Below, in pieces: positions 6,666-13,141 of a stretch of DNA of 18,687 nt (position 1 is the first letter of the stretch; each line of letters opens with the position of its first letter). The stretch is from Deltaproteobacteria bacterium. Lineage in GTDB: Bacteria; Desulfobacterota_B; Binatia; UBA9968. The notes under the pieces are model-generated. The model worked only from the letters and a program-made list of their open reading frames with translations. It was not told the DNA's origin and did not search any database. A program made the position numbers and the translations under genes. The DNA lies in the NCBI GenBank assembly GCA_016193385.1, contig JACPSF010000251.1, forward strand, positions 1 to 18,687. The letters run 5' to 3'.

Positions 6666-8153
6666 ATGGATCTCATTAACGGGATAATAAATGTATTTAC
6701 GCCGCCAAATTTACTATATTCTTTCCTTGGTTGTGTCCTGGGAACATTGGTAGGTGTCTTACCCGGGCTAGGCCCCTCTTCGACTATCGCCATACTGTTA
6801 CCATTAACCACCTACTTGGATCCAACAGGGTCCATCATTATGTTAGCGGGAATATATTATGGGGCGGCTTACGGAGGCTCTACAACCAGTATCTTGGTGA
6901 ATATTCCCGGGGAGCCCTCAACCGTGGCGACCTGCTTTGATGGGTTTCCAATGACGAAGCAGGGCCGGGCGGGAGAGGCCTTGTGGATTGCGGCTGTGGG
7001 CTCATTCATCGCTGGTACCGTAGGGACCTTAGCGTTATCTTTTATCGGTCCAGGAGTGGCAAGGCATGCCCTTAAATTTGGTCCGCCGGAATACTTCGGG
7101 CTGTTATTTTTTAGCCTAACAGCCATCATCAGCCTTTCTGGACCCTCACTGATCAGGGGCGTAGGAGCAGGCCTAGCAGGAGTTCTACTTGCAACAGTAG
7201 GCATAGATCCCCTGACTGCCACCCCGCGGTTTAATTTTGGAACGACAGCGCTGATGAGAGGATTTGAACTTATTCCTGTGACCATAGGACTCTTTGGCAT
7301 TGGAGAGATATTTCTGAGTGCAGAAGCAGGCATCGGCAAGATTTATGAAGGTCAACTTGGCCGAATGATGCCTAGAGGGGAAGATCTCAAGAATGGTCTC
7401 TTGGCTAGTATTCGTGGAACGTTAGTGGGTTTTCCGCTTGGGTTACTGCCTGGAATGATGCCAGCCCTCACTTCATTTTTATCTTATGATTTGGAAAAAA
7501 GGATTTCTAAGCATCCTGAAAAGTTCGGGACTGGGATGATTGAAGGCGTGGCAGGCCCGGAATCGGCTAACAACGCTACAGCCCAGGCTGCGTTTCTTCC
7601 CCTTATGGTTCTGGGCATCCCCACCGGTCCAACAATGGCCATTATTCTCGGCGCCTTGATGATTTATGGGCTTCAGCCGGGCCCGGTCCTTTTCCAGACG
7701 AATAAGCTATTTATCTGGACTGTCATTGGAAGTATGTATATTGGAAATGTGATATTGCTGCTCCTCAATCTGCCTTTAGTGGGACTTTGGGCACGTTTGA
7801 GCCTGATTCCTTACAAGTATTTGGCTCCGATCATTTTAGGGATTTGTGTCGTTGGCGCTTACGCACCTCGGAACACGCTTTTTGATGTTTGGGTTGCCAT
7901 TGGGGCTGGCGTGGTGGGTTATATGATGAAAAAGACCGGTTGGCCGGTAGCCCCGCTGATATTGGGGTTCATCTTGGGGCCGCTGTTCGAGCAGGCGCTA
8001 CGGCAATCTCTCTCTATGAGCGGGCCCGTGTTTCTATTCCATCGTCCCCTGGCTTTATTTTTCTTCTTGTTATCCATAGTCATACTGGGGGTGTCATGGA
8101 AGTACTTGAAACGTATCCCGAAGGTCATCCTGGAGGATGACTCGGGTCCCTAG
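6666..8153 (+). CDS. tctA: Tripartite tricarboxylate transporter large permease (TctA)
   Basis: This 495-residue, strongly hydrophobic protein has the length and motifs of TctA permeases. The signature LGTLVGVLPGLGPSSTIAIL is at residues 25-44, and its repeat-like partner GTLVGFPLGLLPGMMPALTS lies in the second half. EGVAGPESANNATAQAA and LGIPTGPTMAIILGALMIYG are also classic TctA blocks. It forms the transmembrane channel, driven by ion gradient, for the ligand captured by TctC. ATG 6666 is chosen over an upstream extension because it follows AGGGATCGGAAGAAG and gives the usual N-terminus. It starts 31 bases after tctB. The dicarboxylate or tricarboxylate ligand cannot be deduced from sequence. 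Confidence 0.94.
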   Translation: MDLINGIINVFTPPNLLYSFLGCVLGTLVGVLPGLGPSSTIAILLPLTTYLDPTGSIIMLAGIYYGAAYGGSTTSILVNIPGEPSTVATCFDGFPMTKQGRAGEALWIAAVGSFIAGTVGTLALSFIGPGVARHALKFGPPEYFGLLFFSLTAIISLSGPSLIRGVGAGLAGVLLATVGIDPLTATPRFNFGTTALMRGFELIPVTIGLFGIGEIFLSAEAGIGKIYEGQLGRMMPRGEDLKNGLLASIRGTLVGFPLGLLPGMMPALTSFLSYDLEKRISKHPEKFGTGMIEGVAGPESANNATAQAAFLPLMVLGIPTGPTMAIILGALMIYGLQPGPVLFQTNKLFIWTVIGSMYIGNVILLLLNLPLVGLWARLSLIPYKYLAPIILGICVVGAYAPRNTLFDVWVAIGAGVVGYMMKKTGWPVAPLILGFILGPLFEQALRQSLSMSGPVFLFHRPLALFFFLLSIVILGVSWKYLKRIPKVILEDDSGP

Positions 8154-8219
8154 GGTTTGGCATGTTTTGGAATTTTTGCTGAGAGGTTTTCAAAGTTGAT
8201 TGTCGTAGGGGAGCTGTGA

Positions 8220-9176
8220 GTGAATAAATTCGTTTGCCTCAACAAAAAAGAGGTCCGTCAACTGGTCACGGTTAGAGACGCGAGATTATTGATGGCCCAT
8301 ATCCTAAGGCACAACAAAGATGGTGCCCGGCTCAGCAATCCTCCGCGTATGGTCTTGAGTCTAAATAATGATTGCGCTGACACCTATCAAATTAGAGCGG
8401 GCTATGTAAAAGAGATCGAGAAAGTAGGGTTAAGAATCGGGAATCTCAATAATAGCGACGCGCGCTACGTTCTTTTAATTGATGCAAAATCTTCACAGCC
8501 TCTAGGTTTGGTCAATGAGAGTGAGACATTTAAGTTGAGGGTCGGTGGAACGGTTGCGAACATCATTGAGAGTTTGGCGAAGAAAGATGGCTCGGTAGTT
8601 GCATTAATCGGCGCGGGAAAAGTTGCGAGAAGTGTCTGTTTGGCAATAGATGAACTGGGCGTGCTCAAAGAAGTGAGGGTTTTTGATAAGTATGATGAGG
8701 TGAAAAATAGTTTTGTTAAAGATTTAAAGAGAAAAACCCAGCTAAAAATAACGCCCAGCTTGTCGGTTCAAGAAGGGGTTGAGAATGCTGATGTTGTCAT
8801 TACAGTAACGACAGCCAATGAACCGCTGGTAGAAAGGAGGTGGGTTAAAAAGGGATGTCTGGCTATCTCCCTGGGTGGTGGACAGGAACTTGAGTCGCAA
8901 CTCGTTTGCGAAGCGGATAAAATTGTCATCGATGATATGGAGCTTTGTAAGAGCATCGGGGATATAGCGTATTTAATTGGTCATGGCTTAATGGCGGAGC
9001 ATCAAATTTATGGAAACCTATATGAAATCTTCGAAGGAATCAAAAAAGGGAGGGAGAACGACTCCGAAATCATCGTTGTTGTGTCACAGGGTATCATTGC
9101 TGGAGATATAGCTCTTATTAATTTTGTATATGAACAAGCCGTGAAAAGGGGATTTGGAAAAACAGGGAGACTATGA
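8220..9176 (+). CDS. Ornithine cyclodeaminase / mu-crystallin family NAD(P)-dependent protein
   Basis: The 318-residue protein matches the length and layout of ornithine cyclodeaminase, ketimine reductase and alanine dehydrogenase of the mu-crystallin family. A central Rossmann domain holds VVALIGAGKVARSV (G131, G133, A136), followed by ADVVITVTTANEPLV. The N-terminal half has GLRIGNLNN and a substrate-side Lys (K105 in ETFKLR). The segment that normally reads GaDxPGKxELD is shortened here to LGGGQELE (219-225), so the catalytic Asp of true ornithine cyclodeaminase appears absent. That argues for another imine or amino-acid redox reaction. GTG 8220 follows AGGGGAG by about 6 bases. It is the last gene of the transporter island, starting 66 bases after tctA, and is markedly AT-rich. 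Confidence 0.84.
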   Translation: MNKFVCLNKKEVRQLVTVRDARLLMAHILRHNKDGARLSNPPRMVLSLNNDCADTYQIRAGYVKEIEKVGLRIGNLNNSDARYVLLIDAKSSQPLGLVNESETFKLRVGGTVANIIESLAKKDGSVVALIGAGKVARSVCLAIDELGVLKEVRVFDKYDEVKNSFVKDLKRKTQLKITPSLSVQEGVENADVVITVTTANEPLVERRWVKKGCLAISLGGGQELESQLVCEADKIVIDDMELCKSIGDIAYLIGHGLMAEHQIYGNLYEIFEGIKKGRENDSEIIVVVSQGIIAGDIALINFVYEQAVKRGFGKTGRL

Positions 9177-9234
9177 CAAACCGCTGCGCAAAGCTGTTTT
9201 TGCCCTCTCGGGAATTTGTTGCGGATCGGCTTGA

Positions 9235-9402
9235 CTTGGGGGTGCAGAGGGTCCTTGTGGCGGACTTCCTTACTTGAATAATCTCCAGGGCTTGATGGAG
9301 AAGGTTGTTGAGGCTGGAGTCGACAGGATGGAGCGCGAAGACGCCCTGGCTATCGCGGACTACCTGAAGTCGGCCCCGCCAATTAAGAACAAGATCAAAT
9401 AG
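9235..9402 (+). pseudogene. C-terminal remnant of a c-type cytochrome gene
   Basis: A short frame with no start or heme motif ends at TAG 9400-9402. It reads PYLNNLQGLMEKVVEAGVD then EDALAIADYLKSAPPIKNKI. The latter resembles the last helix of many diheme or monoheme cytochrome c subunits (…AIAxYLKSLPPIxNK…). The upstream part carrying CxxCH is missing. Another frame just upstream (9180-9277) reads LVADFLT before a stop and may belong to the same decayed gene after a frameshift. It lies directly against the integrase remnant. The call rests on one conserved segment only. Confidence 0.4.
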
Positions 9403-9644
9403 CTTTACAGTCACGAATCGGTTCTGCATCGCGCCATTAAGGCGGTCAGGCTCTGGGCAGGCATTTTCAAACCTGCAAGTCGTCACACCCTACGCGATTT
9501 TTCGCCACTCACCTGCTGGAGGACGGCTAGGATATCCGAACAGTCCAGGAACTGCTCGGGCCCAAGGATGTCACTACGACCATGATTTACACGCATGTGT
9601 TGAACCGGGGCGGACCGGGGGTGAATAGCCCTGCTGATCGCCTA
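9403..9644 (+). pseudogene. Decayed integron-type tyrosine recombinase (IntI/XerC-like), C-terminal relic
   Basis: Translated in pieces, this stretch reads HESVLHRAIKAVRLWAGIF, KPASRHTLR, then after a one-base frameshift near 9497-9503 [22 protein letters not shown], and finally [23 protein letters not shown]. This is the C-terminal catalytic part of integron integrases, which recombine attI and attC sites. The box II HxxR is present (HTLR) and the nucleophile Tyr survives (MIYTHV). The second His is changed (LLGPKD in place of LLGHKD), and TAG at 9528-9530 interrupts the frame. The N-terminal two thirds, including box I Arg, are missing. It cannot encode an active enzyme. It lies on the same strand as the cassette-like genes that follow, unlike the divergent layout of standard integrons. 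Confidence 0.88.
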
Positions 9645-9687
9645 TGGTGGTTTGATCTTGAGTCGAGTAAATGGCTGCGGGTTGTTA

Positions 9688-9820
9688 GGGAGATAGGCCG
9701 CCATCCCCGGCGTTGTTTGGCGGCCACAAATTTCTTGACAAGTCAGGCTAGGTGGCGGATATTTCAACTGATTCCGATTTGAGTGGTGGAGCCGTCTTGG
9801 GAGATCGGCCGCCGGCGTTT
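9688..9820. repeat. Direct repeat pair with internal palindromes downstream of integrase relic
   Basis: GGGAGATAGGCCGCC at 9688-9702 recurs as GGGAGATCGGCCGCC at 9799-9813 (14 of 15 identical), and both are followed by GGCGTT. Copy 1 also forms an inverted repeat, GGCCGCC (9696-9702) with GGCGGCC (9719-9725). Copy 2 forms GGCG/CGCC around a TTTGT loop. Repeated palindromes beside an integron integrase suggest worn attachment sites, but the match to consensus is poor. No credible gene lies between 9645 and 9905. Confidence 0.45.
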
Positions 9821-9854
9821 GTCGCCGCCTAAACGGCTCACTTAATAGTTATCC
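9762..9854 (+). other. Possible degenerate attC/attI site before first cassette
   Basis: Inverted arms GAGCCGT (9789-9795) and ACGGCTC (9833-9839) enclose a GC-rich nested hairpin. They are flanked by TTTCAAC (9762-9768, near the RYYYAAC core) and GTTATCC (9848-9854, a weak GTTRRRY core). The order of core, arm, arm, core is that of attC, and the site lies where the left boundary of the 9906 cassette is expected. Core matches are weak, so a simple hairpin is equally possible. Confidence 0.25.
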
Positions 9855-9905
9855 GCACGAATAGATCGCTGATCCGGTTGACCAAGAGCTCGAGGAGTAT
9901 GTAGC

Positions 9906-10568
9906 GTGTCGGACGAGCGGCCTCTGATCGAGGTGGCCGGGGTTACCCACGAGGATCCCGTTGGCGCGAGGAGACTCAATGGCTGGCTGGGAGGCTTGGG
10001 CTTCGGCACCAGATCCATGCCAGCCTTCGTCGCGGTCGAATACGACTCCAGCCACTTGCCGCAAATCGTCGCGCAGAGGCCGAGCTTCCGAAAGCTCGTG
10101 GAACGGGAATGGTCGTTCCTCCTCCGCGAGGATCACGCCGAACTCGAAAGGTCGTTGGGGTACGAGGGTGATGCACACACCGAGATCTTCCCCGATTCAG
10201 AGACGTTATGGCTCGATGAAGGCAGACAAGGCGTTCAGAAGGCGGTGACGGAGTTCGCGAAACAAAGGCTGGATGTGCTACGTCACAGTGCTGAATCGAT
10301 TTCGCAGGACTGTGACCGGTTCCTCCTACGGCTGAGTCGGCAAGTCTGCGAAGAGGCAAAGACGAATCGACTACCGACGGCGGACGAGCGAGATGAGCGC
10401 TTTGCGTCCCTGGTTATAGCTCGCACCCGCCGCCAAAGCTGGCGGCGAGCGGTGGCGATCGTAGGTGCGAGTCATGCTCGGCATGACGTGGAGGGCTCGT
10501 TCGTGCGGCTCGTCGAAGCCGGCGGAATCAGGTGCCGGATTACGATGCTCGATGCTTGCAACGGATAG
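9906..10568 (+). CDS. TraB/TIKI-like protein with paired GxxH motifs, probable integron cassette gene
   Basis: The 220-residue product shows IEVAGVTHEDPVGA near the start (G12-V-T-H15), FVAVEYD (E45), and AIVGASHARHD near the end (G187-A-S-H190). Two GxxH motifs at opposite ends plus an early conserved Glu are the hallmark of the TraB/PrgY/TIKI and ChaN-like superfamily. Some members of that superfamily are metal-dependent proteases and some inhibit peptide pheromones. No signal peptide or membrane segment is seen, so it should be cytoplasmic. GTG 9906 follows GAGGAG (9892-9897) by 8 bases. The gene ends 39 bases before a clear attC site, as a cassette gene should. Family assignment is from motifs only and is moderate; the role is unknown. 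Confidence 0.72.
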   Translation: MSDERPLIEVAGVTHEDPVGARRLNGWLGGLGFGTRSMPAFVAVEYDSSHLPQIVAQRPSFRKLVEREWSFLLREDHAELERSLGYEGDAHTEIFPDSETLWLDEGRQGVQKAVTEFAKQRLDVLRHSAESISQDCDRFLLRLSRQVCEEAKTNRLPTADERDERFASLVIARTRRQSWRRAVAIVGASHARHDVEGSFVRLVEAGGIRCRITMLDACNG

Positions 10569-10607
10569 ATCGGGCCGGGGCACGAGTTGTCTGCCGCAAA
10601 TCGCGGC

Positions 10608-10667
10608 GGCTAACTCGCGCATGAAGCCGACGGCGCTTCGCGCCGCGGCTTATCCGCAGCGTTGACC
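10608..10667 (+). other. attC recombination site (59-base element) of an integron cassette
   Basis: The site is bounded by GGCTAAC (10608-10614) and GTTGACC (10661-10667). Its core folds as GCCG-A-CGGCG, a CTTCG loop, then CGCCG-CGGC. The single unpaired A in one arm is the extrahelical base that orients attC recombination. The central part closely resembles the attC of known resistance cassettes such as aadA (AAGCCGAC…GGCTTA). Recombination would cut after the G of GTTGACC. The next gene starts 15 bases past the cut, a normal cassette junction. Confidence 0.85.
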
Positions 10668-10675
10668 CTGAAGAC

Positions 10676-11308
10676 ATGTCCTACACGCCAGAAGATGCAG
10701 CACAGGACCGGTTCTTCGATGAACTCGAGAAGGAGTTATACCCGCAACACAAAGAGCAGGCGATCGAGGAGTTCACTAATGAGCGGTTCCAGTCTGTCTA
10801 CACCAAGAACCCTGAGATAGCGAAAAACGCAGCCCTCTTCTATAGAGAAGCAAAAAGTCTGTTGGATCACGGCCATCCGTCTGCTTCGTTCGTCTTCGCA
10901 GTTTCGGCTATCGAGCAGCTCTTAAAGGCAACGCTATTGAAACCCGTCGTCTATGGCTTGGTTCACCATGATCCACTCGCTGAGTTAATCGTCGAATTCA
11001 CGTTCGGCCAGACGGGCTTCGACCGTTACAACAAGCTTCTCGCGAAGTTGTTTGAGAGTCTCGCTGGCATCAATCTTGACACCGTGCAACGCCAAGGTTC
11101 CGCGAAGAAGCTTCTCGATGAGGTATCCGACCTTCAGAAACTTCGGAACAGAATCATTCATCAAGGCCTCCAAACGCAGGATGCCGAGGCAAAGAATGCG
11201 CTATCCATCACGGAGGCGGTGTTCTCACAAATCGTCATCGAAATGCTGCGCGCCCTTGGGCTAAGGTTTGAGAAGAGCGGAAAGATTGTTCCAGCAGCTC
11301 GGGTCTAA
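10676..11308 (+). CDS. HEPN-domain protein with Rx4H motif, integron cassette gene
   Basis: The 210-residue all-helical product has ALFYREAKSLLDHGHPSAS then AVSAIEQLLKATLL (E80), the two-helix core typical of HEPN domains, followed by LQKLRNRIIHQG. The last contains R157-x4-H162, the catalytic motif of HEPN ribonucleases used in many toxin, abortive-infection and defence proteins. It starts only 15 bases after the attC cut site, and its stop sits within GTCTAAG. There is no partner antitoxin (such as an MNT nucleotidyltransferase) next to it, and no signal or membrane segment. It could be a stand-alone RNase toxin or defence effector; a non-catalytic HEPN role is the alternative. Family call from motif and helix pattern. 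Confidence 0.75.
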   Translation: MSYTPEDAAQDRFFDELEKELYPQHKEQAIEEFTNERFQSVYTKNPEIAKNAALFYREAKSLLDHGHPSASFVFAVSAIEQLLKATLLKPVVYGLVHHDPLAELIVEFTFGQTGFDRYNKLLAKLFESLAGINLDTVQRQGSAKKLLDEVSDLQKLRNRIIHQGLQTQDAEAKNALSITEAVFSQIVIEMLRALGLRFEKSGKIVPAARV

Positions 11309-11355
11309 GCAATGGGGTCTAGCATAATAGCACGGGCTGTGGCGTACTACCCATG

Positions 11356-11419
11356 GCCAAACCGCTGTGAATCGAGTTTGCGCGCGCTTTAAATTGGGTT
11401 TTTCACAGCTTCGTTAGCG
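11356..11419 (+). other. Probable second attC site closing the HEPN cassette
   Basis: Inverted arms GCTGTGAA (11364-11371) and TTCACAGC (11402-11409) are perfect 8-mers. They are flanked by GCCAAAC (11356-11362, one mismatch to RYYYAAC) and GTTAGCG (11413-11419, close to GTTRRRY), with a 3-base spacer before the right core. Total length is 64 bases. A longer alternative would start at GTCTAAG (11302), where the HEPN stop codon lies, as often happens in cassettes. The cassette between the two sites would be about 750 bases. Confidence 0.5.
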
Positions 11420-11474
11420 CCCGCGGAGAGTGTCGCGGCGTTCGATTACGCTCCCGAAGACTTGGACCAGACAG

Positions 11475-11837
11475 ATGTATGAGCATCACTCTGAGCCGTT
11501 GCTTCCGAAGGCACAGTTCGTCCGTCGCCTGGTGGTTCATGGTCTAGCCGCTGGTGGGGTCATTGCACTGTCGCTGGCTGCAGGTATCTTCGGGTATCAC
11601 TTCCTGGAAGGGCTGCCGTGGTTGGATGCCCTCTTGAATGCTTCGATGATTCTGGGCGGAATGGGGCCGGTCGACGCGCTGCATTCGACGGCGGGGAAGC
11701 TGTTCGCCTCTTTTTACTCGTTATTCGCCGGGATCGGGTTTCTGGTGATTGCGGGGATTCTGGTAGCGCCGATTGCCCACAGGTTTCTACACCGGCTTCA
11801 TCTGGACGGGGACGAGGAAGACAGAGGAAGCGGATAG
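11475..11837 (+). CDS. Two-TM potassium-channel-like small membrane protein with non-canonical filter
   Basis: The 120-residue protein has two membrane helices (about residues 22-44 and 80-100). They flank a re-entrant-like stretch, LPWLDALLNASMILGGMGPV, then HSTAGKLFASFYSLFAGIGF. This matches the outer helix, pore loop and inner helix of two-TM K+ channels (Ion_trans_2), but the selectivity filter TxGYGD is replaced by GGMGPVD, so K+ selectivity is doubtful. A His/Asp/Glu-rich cytoplasmic tail follows (HRFLHRLHLDGDEED). ATG 11475 is chosen over GTG 11430 because the shorter N-terminus matches how such proteins usually begin and GTG 11430 lacks a properly spaced ribosome site. It lies after the second attC candidate but looks like a chromosomal gene. 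Confidence 0.7.
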   Translation: MYEHHSEPLLPKAQFVRRLVVHGLAAGGVIALSLAAGIFGYHFLEGLPWLDALLNASMILGGMGPVDALHSTAGKLFASFYSLFAGIGFLVIAGILVAPIAHRFLHRLHLDGDEEDRGSG

Positions 11838-11938
11838 AATGGCCTCGTCCACGGTAAGTGTGCTGGTCCGAAGAAGGACTGGTCGGCATGCGACCACATT
11901 TAGACATAGATCGATACATCACCGCTTTCCCTTTCGGC

Positions 11939-11968
11939 TTGACAGGGAAATTCGCCTGGTGCTAGCGT
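11939..11968 (+). promoter_or_regulatory. Candidate promoter upstream of the nitrilase gene
   Basis: TTGACA (11939-11944) is followed 18 bases later by TAGCGT (11963-11968), preceded by TGC as a partial extended -10. The predicted leader is about 75 bases and ends in a strong ribosome site (GGGAGG, about 12037-12042). A 7-bp inverted repeat, GCTAGCG (11961-11967) and CGCTAGC (12006-12012), overlaps the -10 and leader. The 213 bases between 11838 and 12050 hold nothing else that I can support. Confidence 0.4.
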
Positions 11969-12050
11969 GCATTCGCTTTGCCTTGGCGGTGGCGTACGCG
12001 GGTGCCGCTAGCCTCGTTACAAGCTGTCATTTAAAAGGGAGGAAACATCG

Positions 12051-13082
12051 ATGGCAACGCTCAGGGTAGCCGCGGTTCAAGCCGCGCCTGTGTTTCTCGA
12101 CAGGACCGGTTCGGTTGAAAAAGCATGTCGTCTCATAAAAGAAGCTGGTGGGCGCGGGGCCCGTATTATCGGGTTTCCAGAAGGCTTTATTCCGGCCCAT
12201 CCCTACTGGTTTCATTTTGAGCCAGCGATAAGTAGACGGGCCCAGCAGTTCAACCAGGAGCTACTCCGTAACGCTATCACCGTTCCGGGGCCGGAGGTCG
12301 ATGCGCTCTGTGAGGTTGCCCGTGAGGTGGGGGCCTACGTGGTTATGGGAATATGTGAGCGCAGCGCTGACGCCTCCAGCACTCTTTACAACTCGCAGCT
12401 TTTCATTACACCCGAGGGCGCTCTGGCGGCAAAACACCAGAAGCTCGTTCCCACCCACGCCGAACGGGTCGTCCACGCGCCTGGTCTGCGACGCTATGCA
12501 TTGGCGTGTATCGATACTCCCTGGGGAGGGCTCGGCGGCCTGATCTGTGGCGAACATTCCAATACTCTCGCTCGTTTCGCTCTCATTGCCTTGAGAGAGC
12601 GCTTCCACGTAGGTAGCTGGCCGGCAAATTTCGCGGCCGGCAGCGCGCGGGCAATGTACGAGACCAAGAATATCAATGCGAGGGCTCACTGCCTGGAGGG
12701 AAACCTGGTGGTGATCAATGCAGCCGGCGTGTTGAACGACAAGATCAAGGCCATGCTGTGCGACAGCGAGGAAAAGGCCGCCATCTTCGGAAGCAATGGC
12801 GGCGGCTCAGCAATCGTAGGGCCCGGGGGCGAGTATCTGGCCGGGCCGCTGGCCGGCGAAGAACAGATCCTCTATGCGGAGGCAGATCTGGAGGGATTCG
12901 ACGAAAGAGGCCTGACGCGTGACATTACCGGTCATTACCAAAGGGCGGATGTGTTCCACCTAACGGTAACCTGTGAAGATACGCCGCTGATGACAGTCAC
13001 GGGCGCCAACCGGAAGGAGGCGGCCCCTGGGGCACAGGAAGCTCGACCTCCCGCGGCTCCGTCCGGTGAGAAGCCTCGTTGA
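12051..13082 (+). CDS. Nitrilase / carbon-nitrogen hydrolase
   Basis: The 343-residue protein is of normal nitrilase length and begins MATLRVAAVQAAPVFLDR. The full catalytic triad is visible: E44 in GFPEGFIPAHPYW, K131 in KHQKLVPTHAERV, and the nucleophile C166 in GGLICGEHSN. The helper Glu (E138) sits in PTHAER. The block after the nucleophile (CGEHSN) differs slightly from the CWEN form common in aliphatic nitrilases. Nitrilases turn nitriles into carboxylic acids and ammonia; cyanide hydratase and aldoxime-linked relatives share the same core, so the substrate is open. The C-terminus is a low-complexity Pro/Ala tail (APGAQEARPPAAPSGEKPR). It has its own promoter and strong ribosome site and ends at a hairpin, so it is probably a single-gene unit. 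Confidence 0.92.
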   Translation: MATLRVAAVQAAPVFLDRTGSVEKACRLIKEAGGRGARIIGFPEGFIPAHPYWFHFEPAISRRAQQFNQELLRNAITVPGPEVDALCEVAREVGAYVVMGICERSADASSTLYNSQLFITPEGALAAKHQKLVPTHAERVVHAPGLRRYALACIDTPWGGLGGLICGEHSNTLARFALIALRERFHVGSWPANFAAGSARAMYETKNINARAHCLEGNLVVINAAGVLNDKIKAMLCDSEEKAAIFGSNGGGSAIVGPGGEYLAGPLAGEEQILYAEADLEGFDERGLTRDITGHYQRADVFHLTVTCEDTPLMTVTGANRKEAAPGAQEARPPAAPSGEKPR

Positions 13083-13106
13083 CGCGCAAGCGCTCTGACC
13101 CGCCCC

Positions 13107-13127
13107 GGCGGCGCCGGCAGCGCCGCC
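13107..13127. terminator. GC-rich hairpin between convergent genes
   Basis: GGCGGCGC (13107-13114) and GCGCCGCC (13120-13127) form a perfect 8-bp GC stem with a 5-base loop. It lies between the 3' ends of the plus-strand nitrilase gene and the minus-strand DUF1059 gene. No T-run follows on either strand, so it may act as a bidirectional block or mRNA-stabilising stem rather than a classical intrinsic terminator. Confidence 0.5.
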
Positions 13128-13141
13128 GACCGGGACGCTAG

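Noticed and set aside
9118..9486. Minus-strand open frame of 122 codons over the integrase and cytochrome relics
   Set aside because: The opposite strand has recognisable integrase segments, and this frame shows no family motif or ribosome site.
9582..9782. Frame starting at [11 protein letters not shown] read as an independent gene
   Set aside because: Its first 21 codons are the end of a broken integrase; the rest is non-coding run-on.
11961..12012. Inverted repeat GCTAGCG / CGCTAGC tested as a third attC
   Set aside because: The outer core sequences do not match RYYYAAC and GTTRRRY; it is more likely an operator or chance palindrome in the nitrilase leader.
11773..12069. Plus-strand frame of 98 codons before the nitrilase
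   Set aside because: It is Arg/Thr-rich without motifs, overlaps the channel-like gene end and nitrilase start, and contains the promoter candidate.
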